Below, piece by piece: positions 28,439 to 36,847 of a stretch of DNA of 64,000 nucleotides. How positions within the stretch are numbered: the first letter of the stretch is position 1; each line of letters begins with the position of its first letter. Source of the DNA: Sva-07 sp963715285 (GTDB lineage: Bacteria > Actinomycetota > Acidimicrobiia > Acidimicrobiales > Ilumatobacteraceae); assembly GCA_963715285.1 (NCBI GenBank), contig CAVQRU010000007.1, positions 62,001-126,000 of the forward strand, in the 5' to 3' direction. The notes beneath the pieces are model-generated. The model was not told the origin of the DNA. It did not search any database and worked only from the letters and a program-made list of their open reading frames with translations. A program made the translations under genes and the position numbers.

Positions 28439-29224
28439 GTGCGCCGATTCCGAGCAGGATCAGCACGACCAGTGCTCCCCTGGACACACGTCGCCGTTGC
28501 GCTCACGGTGGCGATGACCGTGACGGTGCTGCTCGTTGGTGCAGCGCCCGACGTCACCACCGTCCCGCCGGTGCGGGCGGCGGCCACCGGGGTCGGCATC
28601 GGGTCGCCTGCCCATGCCACGATGCCGGCAGTGCGCGGAACGCAGACGCGTCTCAGCCCGACACCCGACCCCGTCGCGTGCGCACGGGTGGCGGTCATCG
28701 GCGACTCGCTCATCGACAATGCACGATGGTACGTCAGCGATGCGCTCGGACACGCCGGATTCGCGTACACGATCGACGCGAGCCACAGTCGTCGGATCCC
28801 CGAGTCGGTCCGCGCCCCCTTCAGCGGTGTGACCGCTGCGCGCCAGGTGCGAGCGACGTGGGGCGAGGCGGACTGCTGGGTGGTCGCCCTCGGGTCGAAC
28901 GACCTCATCTTCGGTGCCGGCGACCCGATGGTGGCCGCGCCGATGATCGACTCGATGCTCGCAGTGCTCACACCCGGCGCCCGCGTCTGGTGGGTGAACA
29001 TCGACTATCACCGAGATCCGACGATCGGCTTCGACTTCGTGGGTGCGACATCGAGGTTCAACGCCACCCTGGCCGCACGTGCGGCACGGGATCCGCGCCT
29101 GGTCGTGATCGACTGGTACTCGTTGGCCGAGGCGCACCTCGAGTGGTTCTTCGACCCGGTCCACGTGAACACCGCCGGGAGCCGGGCGCGGGCCCAGCAG
29201 GTTGCTGACGCACTCCCGCGCTGA
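28439..29224 (+). CDS. membrane-anchored SGNH hydrolase without repeat domain
   Basis: 261 residues. Signal anchor WTHVAVALTVAMTVTVLLVG near the N-terminus, then block I VIGDSLIDNARWY, LGSNDLIFG, and the DPVHVNTAGS block with catalytic Asp-His. Start GTG 28439 is used because it gives a short cytoplasmic tail then the membrane anchor; GGAGG is right before it. No repeat tail, unlike its two neighbours. Its last 167 nt overlap the 3' end of the convergent acyltransferase gene. Confidence 0.83.
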   Translation: MRRFRAGSARPVLPWTHVAVALTVAMTVTVLLVGAAPDVTTVPPVRAAATGVGIGSPAHATMPAVRGTQTRLSPTPDPVACARVAVIGDSLIDNARWYVSDALGHAGFAYTIDASHSRRIPESVRAPFSGVTAARQVRATWGEADCWVVALGSNDLIFGAGDPMVAAPMIDSMLAVLTPGARVWWVNIDYHRDPTIGFDFVGATSRFNATLAARAARDPRLVVIDWYSLAEAHLEWFFDPVHVNTAGSRARAQQVADALPR

Positions 29225-30497
29225 CGGGCCTGATCGGCCGGTCGCGTCGCGGCCGACCTCCCCTCGTGCCGTTCGGGGCTCGAAGGAGCCACCACCCGAT
29301 CACGAAGGCAGCGGCCGCGACCGTCGCTGATGGCAGCGTCCGCGGGCCGAGGAGCCCGACGACACCGGCACCGACCGTTGTGATCGCCACCCCGACGCCG
29401 ATTCGCGTGGTCGATGGCGCGGCCCGCGGGGACTCGCCGTGCAGCCGGCTGCGTCCGCGCTCGGTCGCTGCCGCGAGCAGGCCGGTGACACCGAGCACCG
29501 CCGCGAACCACAGCGGTCGCGTCAGCCACCACGCTGCGGAGAGCCGGAGCGGCGCCCACAAGCCGGCGGCGATCACCGCCGCGCACAGGGCCAGTGCCGA
29601 CAGATGCCACACGTACACCGCAACGGACACCTCGCCGGCACGGTCGAGCATCCGCCGTGCCCGCAGGGCGACACGGTCGAGCCAGCTCGCGATCGTCATC
29701 AGCAGGCCGACCTGCACGACCGCGGCCACGGCGGTGAAGAGCCCTGGTGGCGTCGTGTTCGACCGCTGTCCCTCGACGGCATCGATCAGTGACGGGGCGT
29801 AGCCGGCGAAGAGCACGAGACCCCACGCGACGACCGTTCCACACACGACCAGCAGTGCGCCGGTTCGCTGCTCGTGCACCCACCCGCTCTCCCATCGCCG
29901 CCGCCACCACGCGCCGAGCAACCACGCCACGCCCCACGCCAGGAAGAATCCGGGCCAACCCACCGCCTCCGGCGCCCCGTACCCGAACCGGCCGACGTCG
30001 AGTGCGAGCAGTACCGCCAGGCACCCTCCGACCGCGACGACGGGTCGCACTGCGAGCCCGGCGATGGCGGAACCGAGCGCAGCGAAGGGCACATAGACGG
30101 CAAGGAACCACAGGGGTTGGGTCGCAACACGCCCGCCGTCGGCGACGACGCCCCCTCCCCCTCGTACCAGGATCTCACCGATGCTGGCCACCGACCACGA
30201 CACCACGACGACCGCGCCGAGGCCCACGAGCGAACCGAGGCGCGGCGCAGCCGATCGCGGCGTCGACGTCGCATTCGCCCACCCCGCCGCCGCGAAGAAG
30301 ACCGGCATCGGCGCCAACATCGCCAGCCATGCGAGATCCGGGTACAGCGCGAGCACGTTGGCGCCTCTGAGGGTGCCGTCGACACCACGATCGATGACAG
30401 CCAGCGCGAGGTGTCCGAGCACCACCATCACGAGGGCACCGACCCGAGCGACATCGATGGCCCCACGACGCCTCGAGGTCGTCGGGTCGGTCGGCAT
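29058..30497 (-). CDS. acyltransferase-3 family membrane protein
   Basis: 479 residues, about ten hydrophobic helices. N-terminal RGAIDVARVGALVMVVLGHL with the conserved His of family 3 acyltransferases (OafA/YrhL type), AGWANATSTPR, YVWHLSALAL. These O-acetylate sugars or peptidoglycan, usually working with a periplasmic SGNH protein, which fits the three SGNH genes alongside. The C-terminal 80 residues after WWLLRAPNG are Arg/Pro-rich and run antisense through the SGNH gene, so they are probably not native domain. Confidence 0.8.
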   Translation of the reverse strand: MPTDPTTSRRRGAIDVARVGALVMVVLGHLALAVIDRGVDGTLRGANVLALYPDLAWLAMLAPMPVFFAAAGWANATSTPRSAAPRLGSLVGLGAVVVVSWSVASIGEILVRGGGGVVADGGRVATQPLWFLAVYVPFAALGSAIAGLAVRPVVAVGGCLAVLLALDVGRFGYGAPEAVGWPGFFLAWGVAWLLGAWWRRRWESGWVHEQRTGALLVVCGTVVAWGLVLFAGYAPSLIDAVEGQRSNTTPPGLFTAVAAVVQVGLLMTIASWLDRVALRARRMLDRAGEVSVAVYVWHLSALALCAAVIAAGLWAPLRLSAAWWLTRPLWFAAVLGVTGLLAAATERGRSRLHGESPRAAPSTTRIGVGVAITTVGAGVVGLLGPRTLPSATVAAAAFVIGWWLLRAPNGTRGGRPRRDRPIRPVSAGVRQQPAGPAPGSRRCSRGPGRRTTRGAPRPTSTSRSRPGADPVPHVRPGWR

Positions 30498-30983
30498 TCA
30501 GGCGCCGTGTCGATCAGCCGGGGCCCTCTCGGGCGCGCGGTGGTGCCGTCCAGCCGCCTGCAAGAGACCTCCGATCACGATCCAGAGCCCGCCGAACAGT
30601 GCAGCATTGACGACCGAGGCGCCCCAGCCGCCGTCGTCGCGCAGCAACGGCAGCAGCAGTTCGTACAGGGCGATCACCGCGCCACCGACCAGCACGACCG
30701 GTGCCAGCGTCTCCTCCAGGTAGGGACGCTTCCAGACGGTCAAGCCCAGTGCCACGACGGCCGCGGCGAAGACGACCGGCAGAATCAGCAACAGCCACAG
30801 CGCCGCCGAGATCGCCATGACCACGAACGCGGCCTTCTCCACCCCGGCGGCGTCCCTCCAGCGTTCTGCCCGAGGTGGAGCGATCACTCGGCGATCGCCG
30901 GAACCCTCGACCTGTTCGATGCGTTTCCGAGCTCGGGTCACTGCGATCACCACGGCGATCACGAGGACGACGAGGATCGGCAT
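30498..30983 (-). CDS. hypothetical membrane protein
   Basis: 161 residues with four hydrophobic helices (PILVVLVIAVVIAV; FVVMAISAALWLLLILPVVF; a third around VVLVGGAVIALYELLLPLL; a fourth LFGGLWIVIGGLL). A charged stretch after helix 1 is predicted cytoplasmic. No family recognised. Its stop codon directly abuts the acyltransferase start, so it is likely the first gene of that operon and may assist acyltransfer; this is inference. Confidence 0.7.
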   Translation of the reverse strand: MPILVVLVIAVVIAVTRARKRIEQVEGSGDRRVIAPPRAERWRDAAGVEKAAFVVMAISAALWLLLILPVVFAAAVVALGLTVWKRPYLEETLAPVVLVGGAVIALYELLLPLLRDDGGWGASVVNAALFGGLWIVIGGLLQAAGRHHRAPERAPADRHGA

Positions 30984-31065
30984 ACATCCAGAAGAGACCG
31001 ACGATCCCCCACCGACCAGGGTCCGAAGGCCCGAGACGCCCTCGTGGCACCGCGCCCGACGGTGG

Positions 31066-32157
31066 TCAGGGAACGAGCACGAGCTTGCCGACGTGGCTGC
31101 GTCGCAGGAACTCCTGCTGGGCGGCCACGATGTCGCTCATCGGAAACGTTCGGGCCACGACCGGCTGGATCTCGTCACGTTCGACATAGCCGATGAGGTT
31201 CGAGAACACCGGCTCGTCCCATGCGGTGCAGCCGATCATCCGGAGATCGCGTAGGTAGAGCGTCCGGACGTCGAGTTCGACCATCGGACCACCGATCGCT
31301 CCCGACGTCACGTACCGCCCGCCGGGCCGCAGCGCCATCAGGACCTGACCGAACGAAGCGCCGACGACGTTGTCGACCACGACGTCGAACGAGCTCCGCG
31401 GTGGCTCGGCACCGCGCTCGATCACCTCGTCCGCGCCGAGCGCGGTGACCTGAGTGGCCTTGGCGGCCGAGACCACGGCCGTCACCCGGGCACCACGGCG
31501 TCGGGCGAGCTGCACCACGGCGGACCCGACACCGCCGGACGCACCGGTCACGAGCACATCGTCACGTGGGGCGACACCTGCCCGGTGGAGCATGTTCTCC
31601 GCCGTCCCGTACGCACACGGCAGCGAACCGAGTTCGGCATCGGTCCACCCGCACGCGACGGGGAACACCTCCGTCGCCGGCACGGTCACGAACTCGGCGA
31701 AGGCCCCGTCGAAGTCCGATCCCATCCAGATGTTCTCCATCGAACCGAAGCCATGGGGACGCTGACACGGCCGAACGAGCACCCGCTGGCCGATCAGCGC
31801 CTCGTCGGCACCGAGGCCGACGGCATCCACGACCCCGCAGCAGTCGGTGCCCTGGATCAGCGGGAACGGTGTCGCCGCGTTCCAGCCACCGTCGACGCGC
31901 TGTTCGCCACCGTCGACCGGGGCGCCGACGAGGTCGTCGGTCGAGCCCGCGACCGATGCCGAGTACCACCCGAGCCGAGTGTTGATCTCGGTGTTGTTGA
32001 CGCCAGCGGCGAGCACGCGCACACGGACCTCGTGCGGTGCAGGCTCGGGTACCGGCACCTCGCACACGTCGAGCATCTCGAAGCCACCTCGTCCGCGTGT
32101 GACCACCGCCGTCATCGTCGTCTGCGATCGAGAACGCGCCGCACTGGTGGAGCTCAC
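31066..32157 (-). CDS. zinc-type alcohol dehydrogenase-like protein, MDR superfamily
   Basis: 363 residues. GroES-like N-terminal domain (VLAAGVNNTEINTR, GTDCCGVVDAVG) and Rossmann domain (VTGASGGVGSAVVQLARRRGARV). QGTDCCG resembles the catalytic His/Cys region but the structural zinc lobe is missing, so a quinone-reductase or crotonyl-CoA-reductase-like role is possible. Start: ATG 32157 (adds SSTSAARS leader) or ATG 32115 (MTAVVTRGRGGFE, more family-like). No co-directional operon partner. Confidence 0.82.
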   Translation of the reverse strand: MSSTSAARSRSQTTMTAVVTRGRGGFEMLDVCEVPVPEPAPHEVRVRVLAAGVNNTEINTRLGWYSASVAGSTDDLVGAPVDGGEQRVDGGWNAATPFPLIQGTDCCGVVDAVGLGADEALIGQRVLVRPCQRPHGFGSMENIWMGSDFDGAFAEFVTVPATEVFPVACGWTDAELGSLPCAYGTAENMLHRAGVAPRDDVLVTGASGGVGSAVVQLARRRGARVTAVVSAAKATQVTALGADEVIERGAEPPRSSFDVVVDNVVGASFGQVLMALRPGGRYVTSGAIGGPMVELDVRTLYLRDLRMIGCTAWDEPVFSNLIGYVERDEIQPVVARTFPMSDIVAAQQEFLRRSHVGKLVLVP

Positions 32158-32232
32158 CTCTCGACCTTAGGTACCGTTGCGCTCTCGCCAACCATGAACC
32201 CACGCCCCGCACCCCGCAGAACACCGAGATCG

Positions 32233-32403
32233 ATGTCGAACGTGTTCTTCGTCAAGTTCGGATGGTGGCTGTTCGTGGTGTCAGCCCTCCTGTTCGGATG
32301 GTCGGCCCTGCGGGCGCGCGACTGGGTGGCAGCGGCCGGGGCGGGTGCGTTCTTCGTGGCCAACTTCAGCTTCATGATCTCGGTCTACCGAGCCGACGAC
32401 TGA
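32233..32403 (+). CDS. small two-helix membrane protein
   Basis: 56 residues from MSNVFFVKF, with hydrophobic segments FGWWLFVVSALLFGW and AAGAGAFFVANFSFMISVY, consistent with two short helices. A longer start (32194) adds a Pro/Arg-rich stretch unlikely to be native. No family recognised. No clear ribosome site. Confidence 0.5.
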   Translation: MSNVFFVKFGWWLFVVSALLFGWSALRARDWVAAAGAGAFFVANFSFMISVYRADD

Positions 32404-32524
32404 CCGGGCGGGCGATCACCTCGGGTCGGATTCGGCTCTCCGCGGCCACAGCGAGGTTCTCGAGGGTGTCGTCGATGCCGTCCTGCGTGTACGACGTTCG
32501 ATCCTCGACGCCGAAGACGTCCAT
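32372..32524 (-). other. possible 50-residue reading frame, remnant or small gene
   Basis: ATG 32524 opens a 50-codon frame with coding-like composition (FGVEDRTSYTQDGID, ENLAVAAESRI). A second short tail reading EPMPYLPHHPEYADTIRV ends at 32552 immediately upstream. Both are on the minus strand in the 250-nt gap before the sulfotransferase. They could be degraded pieces of one gene. I see no ribosome site and no family match. Confidence 0.2.
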
Positions 32525-32656
32525 CGATCGAGGGACCCGAGCGAACAGGGCTCACCGGACCTTGTCGACGAAGTACTGCACCCTGATCGTGTCCGCGTAC
32601 TCGGGATGATGCGGGAGGTACGGCATCGGTTCGCCGCCGTACGTGGGGGCTGTGTC

Positions 32657-33850
32657 ATGCTGCTGGTCGTGGATGCGGCGCCGAGTGCCGAGGACCTCCT
32701 GCGGGCCGCTGAGGCACGCACGGGCCTGTCGGATTGGGGTGACCAGTGGTTTCGACAGCCATTGGCGGCATGGGTCGAGGATCTGCACAGCGACCACCTC
32801 AACGACACCGGCCGTTCGTTCTTCACGTCGCTGGCGGTTCGCGACCTCTGCCGCCGGCTCGAGGTGATCGACACCTTGCGCCGTCATCCGGAGATCGACG
32901 ATGTCGTCATTCCACCGATCGTGTACATCACGGGCACGATCCGTAGTGGTACGACGCTGTTCCACAACGTGATGTCCCTTCACGGCCAGTCGAAGGCGTT
33001 GCTGCGCTGGGAGCTGATGGAGCCGATTCCGCCGCCCGAGCGCGCGACAGCGCGAACCGACCCTCGGATCGCCCGGGTGCAGGCGTCGATCGACAAGCGC
33101 CGGGGCACACCGTTGGAAGCGATGCACTGGGTCAACGCCGACGAGCCCGAGGAGTGCCAGTGGGGGTTCATCGACTTCGTGTCACTGCTCGCCGGCGCGG
33201 CCGGGGGGTGCATGTTGGCGTGGGGAGAGTTCTCGGACACTGCGGACTACACCCGGGTGTTCGAGAACTATCGCCGGCTGATCCAGCTGTTGCTGTGGAA
33301 GAACCCGCCACCCGAGGGGGGCTTCCTCGTGTTGAAGGCACCTCAGGTCGCCACACACCTGGAAGCGTTCTCCGCAGTGTTTCCGGAAGCTCGGTTCCTC
33401 GTGACCGCCCGTGACCCCTACCGCGTGTTCGCGTCGGGCCGCGCGATGGTCGGCGGAATCGTGGACGCGTTCGTCACGGACGACTTCGAGCCGCCCGATC
33501 CCCTCCCCATCGACGCCGTCGAACGAGTGCTGCGGTCACTGCTCGACTTCCATGCGTCGTCGCCGGAACTGATGGACACGATCAGCTACCCGGCCCTGGT
33601 GGCCGACCCGGCGTCGGCTGCGCGGGCGTCGTACGCCGAGCTCGGGTTGCCGGTCGATCCGGACCTCACTTCCCGGATCGACGCATTCCTCGACGCGCAG
33701 CACAGCGGGGCGCGAGTGCGACCTCCAACGTCCCTGCCCGATCCCGGCCTCACCCACGACCAGGTGCTCGCACGACCCACGGTGGCGGAGTTCTGCGATC
33801 GGTTCGACGTCGCACCCGAACGCACGAGGATCACCGGCGCCCACCCCTGA
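32657..33850 (+). CDS. PAPS-dependent sulfotransferase
   Basis: 397 residues of the actinobacterial sulfotransferase family. 5'-phosphosulfate loop ITGTIRSGTTLFHN near residue 95, 3'-phosphate motif in RFLVTARDPYRVFASGRAMV. N-terminal AEDLLRAAEARTGLSDWGD is the usual family start. ATG 32657 with GGGGG about eight bases before is chosen; a 17-codon longer start is possible. Transfers sulfate from PAPS, probably to a lipid or sugar; acceptor unknown. Confidence 0.88.
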   Translation: MLLVVDAAPSAEDLLRAAEARTGLSDWGDQWFRQPLAAWVEDLHSDHLNDTGRSFFTSLAVRDLCRRLEVIDTLRRHPEIDDVVIPPIVYITGTIRSGTTLFHNVMSLHGQSKALLRWELMEPIPPPERATARTDPRIARVQASIDKRRGTPLEAMHWVNADEPEECQWGFIDFVSLLAGAAGGCMLAWGEFSDTADYTRVFENYRRLIQLLLWKNPPPEGGFLVLKAPQVATHLEAFSAVFPEARFLVTARDPYRVFASGRAMVGGIVDAFVTDDFEPPDPLPIDAVERVLRSLLDFHASSPELMDTISYPALVADPASAARASYAELGLPVDPDLTSRIDAFLDAQHSGARVRPPTSLPDPGLTHDQVLARPTVAEFCDRFDVAPERTRITGAHP

Positions 33851-33935
33851 GCGCCGCCCGACATGCACATGGGACGTGCCGTCCGCAGCGGCGCGAACCG
33901 GCTTCGATCGGCCGCGCGCGAGCTACGGTCCGTCC

Positions 33936-34337
33936 ATGGACAACGACGCGTTCCAGGACTTCGCCCGGCGGTACACGGCCGCCTGGTGTTCACTCGACCC
34001 CGCGTCAGTGGCGTCGTTCTTCGCTGAACATGGCTCGCTGGCCGTCAATGGCCAGGAACCTGCAGTGGGTCGTGCCGCGATCGCTGACATCGCACGAGGC
34101 TTCTACGAGGCGTTCCCCGACACGGTCGTCGTCATGGACCTTGCTCGCCTCGCGGGAGATCGCGCCGTCTACATGTGGACGTACGAAGCGACCAACACCG
34201 GGCCTGGTGGAACCGGTCATGCCGTCCGCTTCAACGGGTGGGAGCAGTGGACCCTCGACGACGACGGGTTGATCGCTGTCTCGGACGGCTGGTTCGACAC
34301 GGCGGAATACGAACGGCAGCTGGCCCACGGAATCTGA
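33936..34337 (+). CDS. SnoaL/NTF2-like small protein
   Basis: 133 residues with the cone-fold pattern: FARRYTAAWCSLDPASVASFFAEHGSL, GFYEAFPDTVVVMDL, WTYEATNTGPGGTG and GWEQWTLDDDGLI. Such proteins are cyclases, dehydratases or isomerases on small molecules, or have no known activity. Ends just before a bidirectional terminator. Probably monocistronic. Confidence 0.82.
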   Translation: MDNDAFQDFARRYTAAWCSLDPASVASFFAEHGSLAVNGQEPAVGRAAIADIARGFYEAFPDTVVVMDLARLAGDRAVYMWTYEATNTGPGGTGHAVRFNGWEQWTLDDDGLIAVSDGWFDTAEYERQLAHGI

Positions 34338-34343
34338 CGCAGC

Positions 34344-34378
34344 GCCCGAGCCGCCCCCGTTCCGGGAGCGGCTCGGGC
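34344..34378. terminator. bidirectional terminator between SnoaL-like gene and unknown gene
   Basis: Perfect 11-bp arms GCCCGAGCCGC (34344-34354) and its complement (34368-34378), 13-nt loop, in a 46-nt convergent gap. Confidence 0.7.
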
Positions 34379-34383
34379 GAGGA

Positions 34384-35013
34384 TCAGGCCATTCGCGTCG
34401 CGAGTGAACGCTGGCCCGAGCCGGGCACGAAGAGGTTGCCCGCTGCCGACAGCTTCTTGATGTACTCGGCATCACCGTTCATGGCCGCGGCCGACGCGTC
34501 GATCGCAGCAGCATCGGCCCCGATCCCGATCCACGTCAGCTGACCGAACGCGCCGTACTCCTGCATCATCAAGCCGACCGGCATGCCGGTGAGCGTCGTG
34601 ACGTGCTGGGCGACGTCGATTCCCCAGCCGACCGCCTCGGCGTACTGCCCGTTGGCGATCACCGCGTTCGTGACGACGGCCATCGCGCCGACGGGCGGCG
34701 GATCACCGAGGTCACCGTGGAGCGGTGTTGCCAGTGAATCCTGGGGCGGGCCGACCACGATCTCCGCGCCCTTGGCCAGCTTCGCCTGGTAGTCCGCGTC
34801 CTCGGCGAGTGGAGCGGCCTTCGCCATGAGATCGGCGATGCCCTCGACCCGGGCGGTGAACGCCAACGCCCCGACCGGTGCGCCGAAGCCCGCAGCCCAG
34901 AGCGCGACCTCCGTCCCCATCTTGGCCGAGGCGGCGGCCGCCATCTCGGTGGCCCAGGCCAACGCCTCGGGCGCGGGTCCGGCCGTCATCAGCTGGCGTG
35001 TGAAGAGTTGCAT
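34384..35013 (-). CDS. protein of unknown function with two similar halves
   Basis: 209 residues, no signal peptide or membrane helix. Two halves look alike: residues about 1-95 (ALAWATEMAAAASAKMGTEVALWAAGFGAPVGALAF) and 105-209 (NAVIANGQYAEAVGWGIDVAQHVTTLTGMPVGLM), each with a helix then strand pattern like an alpha/beta-barrel dimer fold. ATG 35013 has GGGGA upstream; an earlier start at 35025 has AGGAAA only 3 nt before. No function assigned; not obviously linked to the PadR gene next door. Confidence 0.65.
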   Translation of the reverse strand: MQLFTRQLMTAGPAPEALAWATEMAAAASAKMGTEVALWAAGFGAPVGALAFTARVEGIADLMAKAAPLAEDADYQAKLAKGAEIVVGPPQDSLATPLHGDLGDPPPVGAMAVVTNAVIANGQYAEAVGWGIDVAQHVTTLTGMPVGLMMQEYGAFGQLTWIGIGADAAAIDASAAAMNGDAEYIKKLSAAGNLFVPGSGQRSLATRMA

Positions 35014-35107
35014 GTTGATCCCCATTTTCCTGTCGTCGTGATCCGTCGGTGACGGACCCCCCATCAACCGCATCGGGCTCGACACGGCTCGATTCACGAT
35101 CGCGCGA

Positions 35108-35148
35108 GAGCGGAGCGCTGTCGAGTGCCATCGGTCACTGCTCCGCTC
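35108..35148 (-). terminator. hairpin after PadR gene
   Basis: Perfect 9-bp arms GAGCGGAGC (35108-35116) and complement (35140-35148), downstream of the minus-strand PadR gene. No T-run. Confidence 0.45.
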
Positions 35149-35160
35149 GGAGCGGGACCG

Positions 35161-35808
35161 TCATCGGTCTGCAGGCGGTTGCTCGAGGACGGATCGTTGT
35201 TGCTTGATGCTGTTCAGAATCGCCTCGGTGCGGTCGGTCATTCCGAGACCCTCGGTCGTGGGCCATGTCGCGATCTCGGCCTTGGCGAAGTCCACCCACC
35301 TGACGATGAGGTCGAAGAGCTCGAGCTGGAACGTGGCGAAGAGCACGGACAGATGTGTTCGCGGCGGGAACGGATGCTTGCCGTCGAGGTATCCGGTGTT
35401 GATCGTGACGACCTGCTCGTACATCGCGGCAGCGTCGGCGGCCATCTGGTCGAGCGCAGCCGTGAGGTCGTCCACGCTGCCGTTCTCGGCGAACAGCAGC
35501 CGCAGGAGGGCCTCGGCTTCCAGCACTGGCGGCTGCGGCGAGGTCGCCATCCACGCCTTCAGGGCTGCCCGACCTTCGTCGGTGATCGTGTACACGGTGC
35601 GGGTGCGCTGACCCACCGACTCCTGGAGGGCAGTGGCGAGCCCGTGCTCGACGAGCTTCTTCGGCTCGGCGTACAGCAGCCGCTCGGACTTGGGCCATGC
35701 GAAGCGCAAGCTCCGCGATGCCTGCTGCGTGAGTTCGTAGCCGGCCCATGGCCGGATCGCCAGCAGGCCCAGCACCGCATAGGACGACGTGGTGAGACGA
35801 GGAGACAC
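35161..35808 (-). CDS. PadR-family transcriptional regulator
   Basis: 215 residues. N-terminal winged helix (SYAVLGLLAIRPWAGYELTQQ, HGLATALQESVGQRTRTVYTITDEGRAAL), then a helical C-terminal dimer domain. Start GTG 35808 (VSPRLTTSSYAV) matches the family N-terminus. A near-perfect palindrome sits 6 nt upstream and is likely its own operator, controlling the divergent gene at 35900 as well. Confidence 0.9.
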   Translation of the reverse strand: MSPRLTTSSYAVLGLLAIRPWAGYELTQQASRSLRFAWPKSERLLYAEPKKLVEHGLATALQESVGQRTRTVYTITDEGRAALKAWMATSPQPPVLEAEALLRLLFAENGSVDDLTAALDQMAADAAAMYEQVVTINTGYLDGKHPFPPRTHLSVLFATFQLELFDLIVRWVDFAKAEIATWPTTEGLGMTDRTEAILNSIKQQRSVLEQPPADR

Positions 35809-35814
35809 ACCCTT

Positions 35815-35841
35815 GACATTACTGCATGGTGCAGTAATGTC
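35815..35841. promoter_or_regulatory. PadR-type operator between divergent genes
   Basis: Perfect inverted repeat of 12-bp arms GACATTACTGCA (35815-35826) and TGCAGTAATGTC (35830-35841) with a 3-bp spacer. Its ends carry ACATTAC/GTAATGT, like the ATGT...ACAT signature of PadR operators. Location, between the start of the PadR gene and a divergent target, is the classic autoregulatory layout. Confidence 0.8.
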
Positions 35842-35899
35842 TACCGTGCACATTGCATGATCGCTGATCCATTGATCGCTCGGGCTGAGGGGGCACCAC

Positions 35900-36679
35900 A
35901 TGGACGTATCGGACTACATCGGCTTCGTGGCCTCGGAGGGCGGCCTGTTCGCCTCCGCCGCCGAACACGGCGAGCTGAGCGCGCGGATCGCAAGCTGCCC
36001 CGACTGGGACATGGCTGACCTCGTGCGCCACCTCGGGATGATCCACCTGTGGGCAGCTGCAAACGTGGCGTTCCCGGAGTCGGACTGGCTGGACGTCGAA
36101 GAACTGCCCGACCTGGTCAGATACTGGCCGGACCTCACCGGCGAGACCGGCGAGTACCCGGACGACGCCGAACTGCTCCCCTGGTACCGCGAGACCCTTG
36201 CCAACCTGATCGACGTGTTGAAGTCGGCGCCCGCCGACGTGGCCGCCTTCACGTTCCTCCCGGCGCCGACGCCACTGACGATGTGGGCGCGCCGACAGGC
36301 CAGCGAGATCGCAATTCACCGATTCGACGCCGAGCAGGCACGGGGCATCACCTCGCACTTCGACGCACAGTTCGCGACCGACATGCTCGACGAGCTCCTG
36401 AGCGGGTTCGCTGCACGTCCCCGCCCACTCGACGTCGATCGCCCACAAGTGATTCACGTCCACGCCGAGGACACCGACGACCACTGGTACGTCAGCATGG
36501 GCCCCGAAGACACCGAGACCGCCCGTGAGGGCGATGCAGCCGACCTCACGCTCACGGGCTCCGCCGCCGACCTCTACATCCTGCTCTGGAACCGGACGCC
36601 CGATTCCAACGTCGCGATGAGCGGCAACGCCGACCTCATGGACCTGTGGCACGGCAACTTCCGCGTCCGCTGGTCGTAG
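35900..36679 (+). CDS. maleylpyruvate isomerase-fold (MDMPI/DinB) protein
   Basis: 259 residues. N-terminal four-helix DinB-like bundle, with His residues suited to a divalent metal (DLVRHLGMIHLWAA; EIAIHRFDAEQA) and the C-terminal sterol-carrier-like domain (DLTLTGSAADLYILLWNR). In actinobacteria these are usually mycothiol-dependent isomerases or transferases. Divergent from PadR and probably under its control. Substrate unknown. Confidence 0.85.
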   Translation: MDVSDYIGFVASEGGLFASAAEHGELSARIASCPDWDMADLVRHLGMIHLWAAANVAFPESDWLDVEELPDLVRYWPDLTGETGEYPDDAELLPWYRETLANLIDVLKSAPADVAAFTFLPAPTPLTMWARRQASEIAIHRFDAEQARGITSHFDAQFATDMLDELLSGFAARPRPLDVDRPQVIHVHAEDTDDHWYVSMGPEDTETAREGDAADLTLTGSAADLYILLWNRTPDSNVAMSGNADLMDLWHGNFRVRWS

Positions 36680-36680
36680 C

Positions 36681-36794
36681 CACGTCAACGACATCACCGT
36701 TCGCTTCGACATCGAGACCGAACGCTGGTTGCGCGTCTACTACCCCATGCCTGATGACGAGGTCCTTGCCGCCTTCCGACAAGGCAACCGATGA
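36681..36794 (+). pseudogene. coding-like remnant after the MDMPI gene
   Basis: In frame with a stop at 36792-36794, about 37 codons read DITVRFDIETERW, LRVYYPMPDDEVLAAFRQ, which looks like the C-terminus of a real protein. There is no start codon or ribosome site, and the frame differs from the gene just upstream. Likely the tail of a lost gene; family not identified. Confidence 0.35.
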
Positions 36795-36847
36795 CTCCTT
36801 GGCACGGTGGCAACCCACCCGGTCACCATGACGACTCGCTGCAGCGA

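Noticed and set aside
32194..32403. Longer start for the small membrane protein
   Set aside because: The added residues are Pro/Arg-rich and do not look like part of a membrane protein; the 32233 start is preferred.
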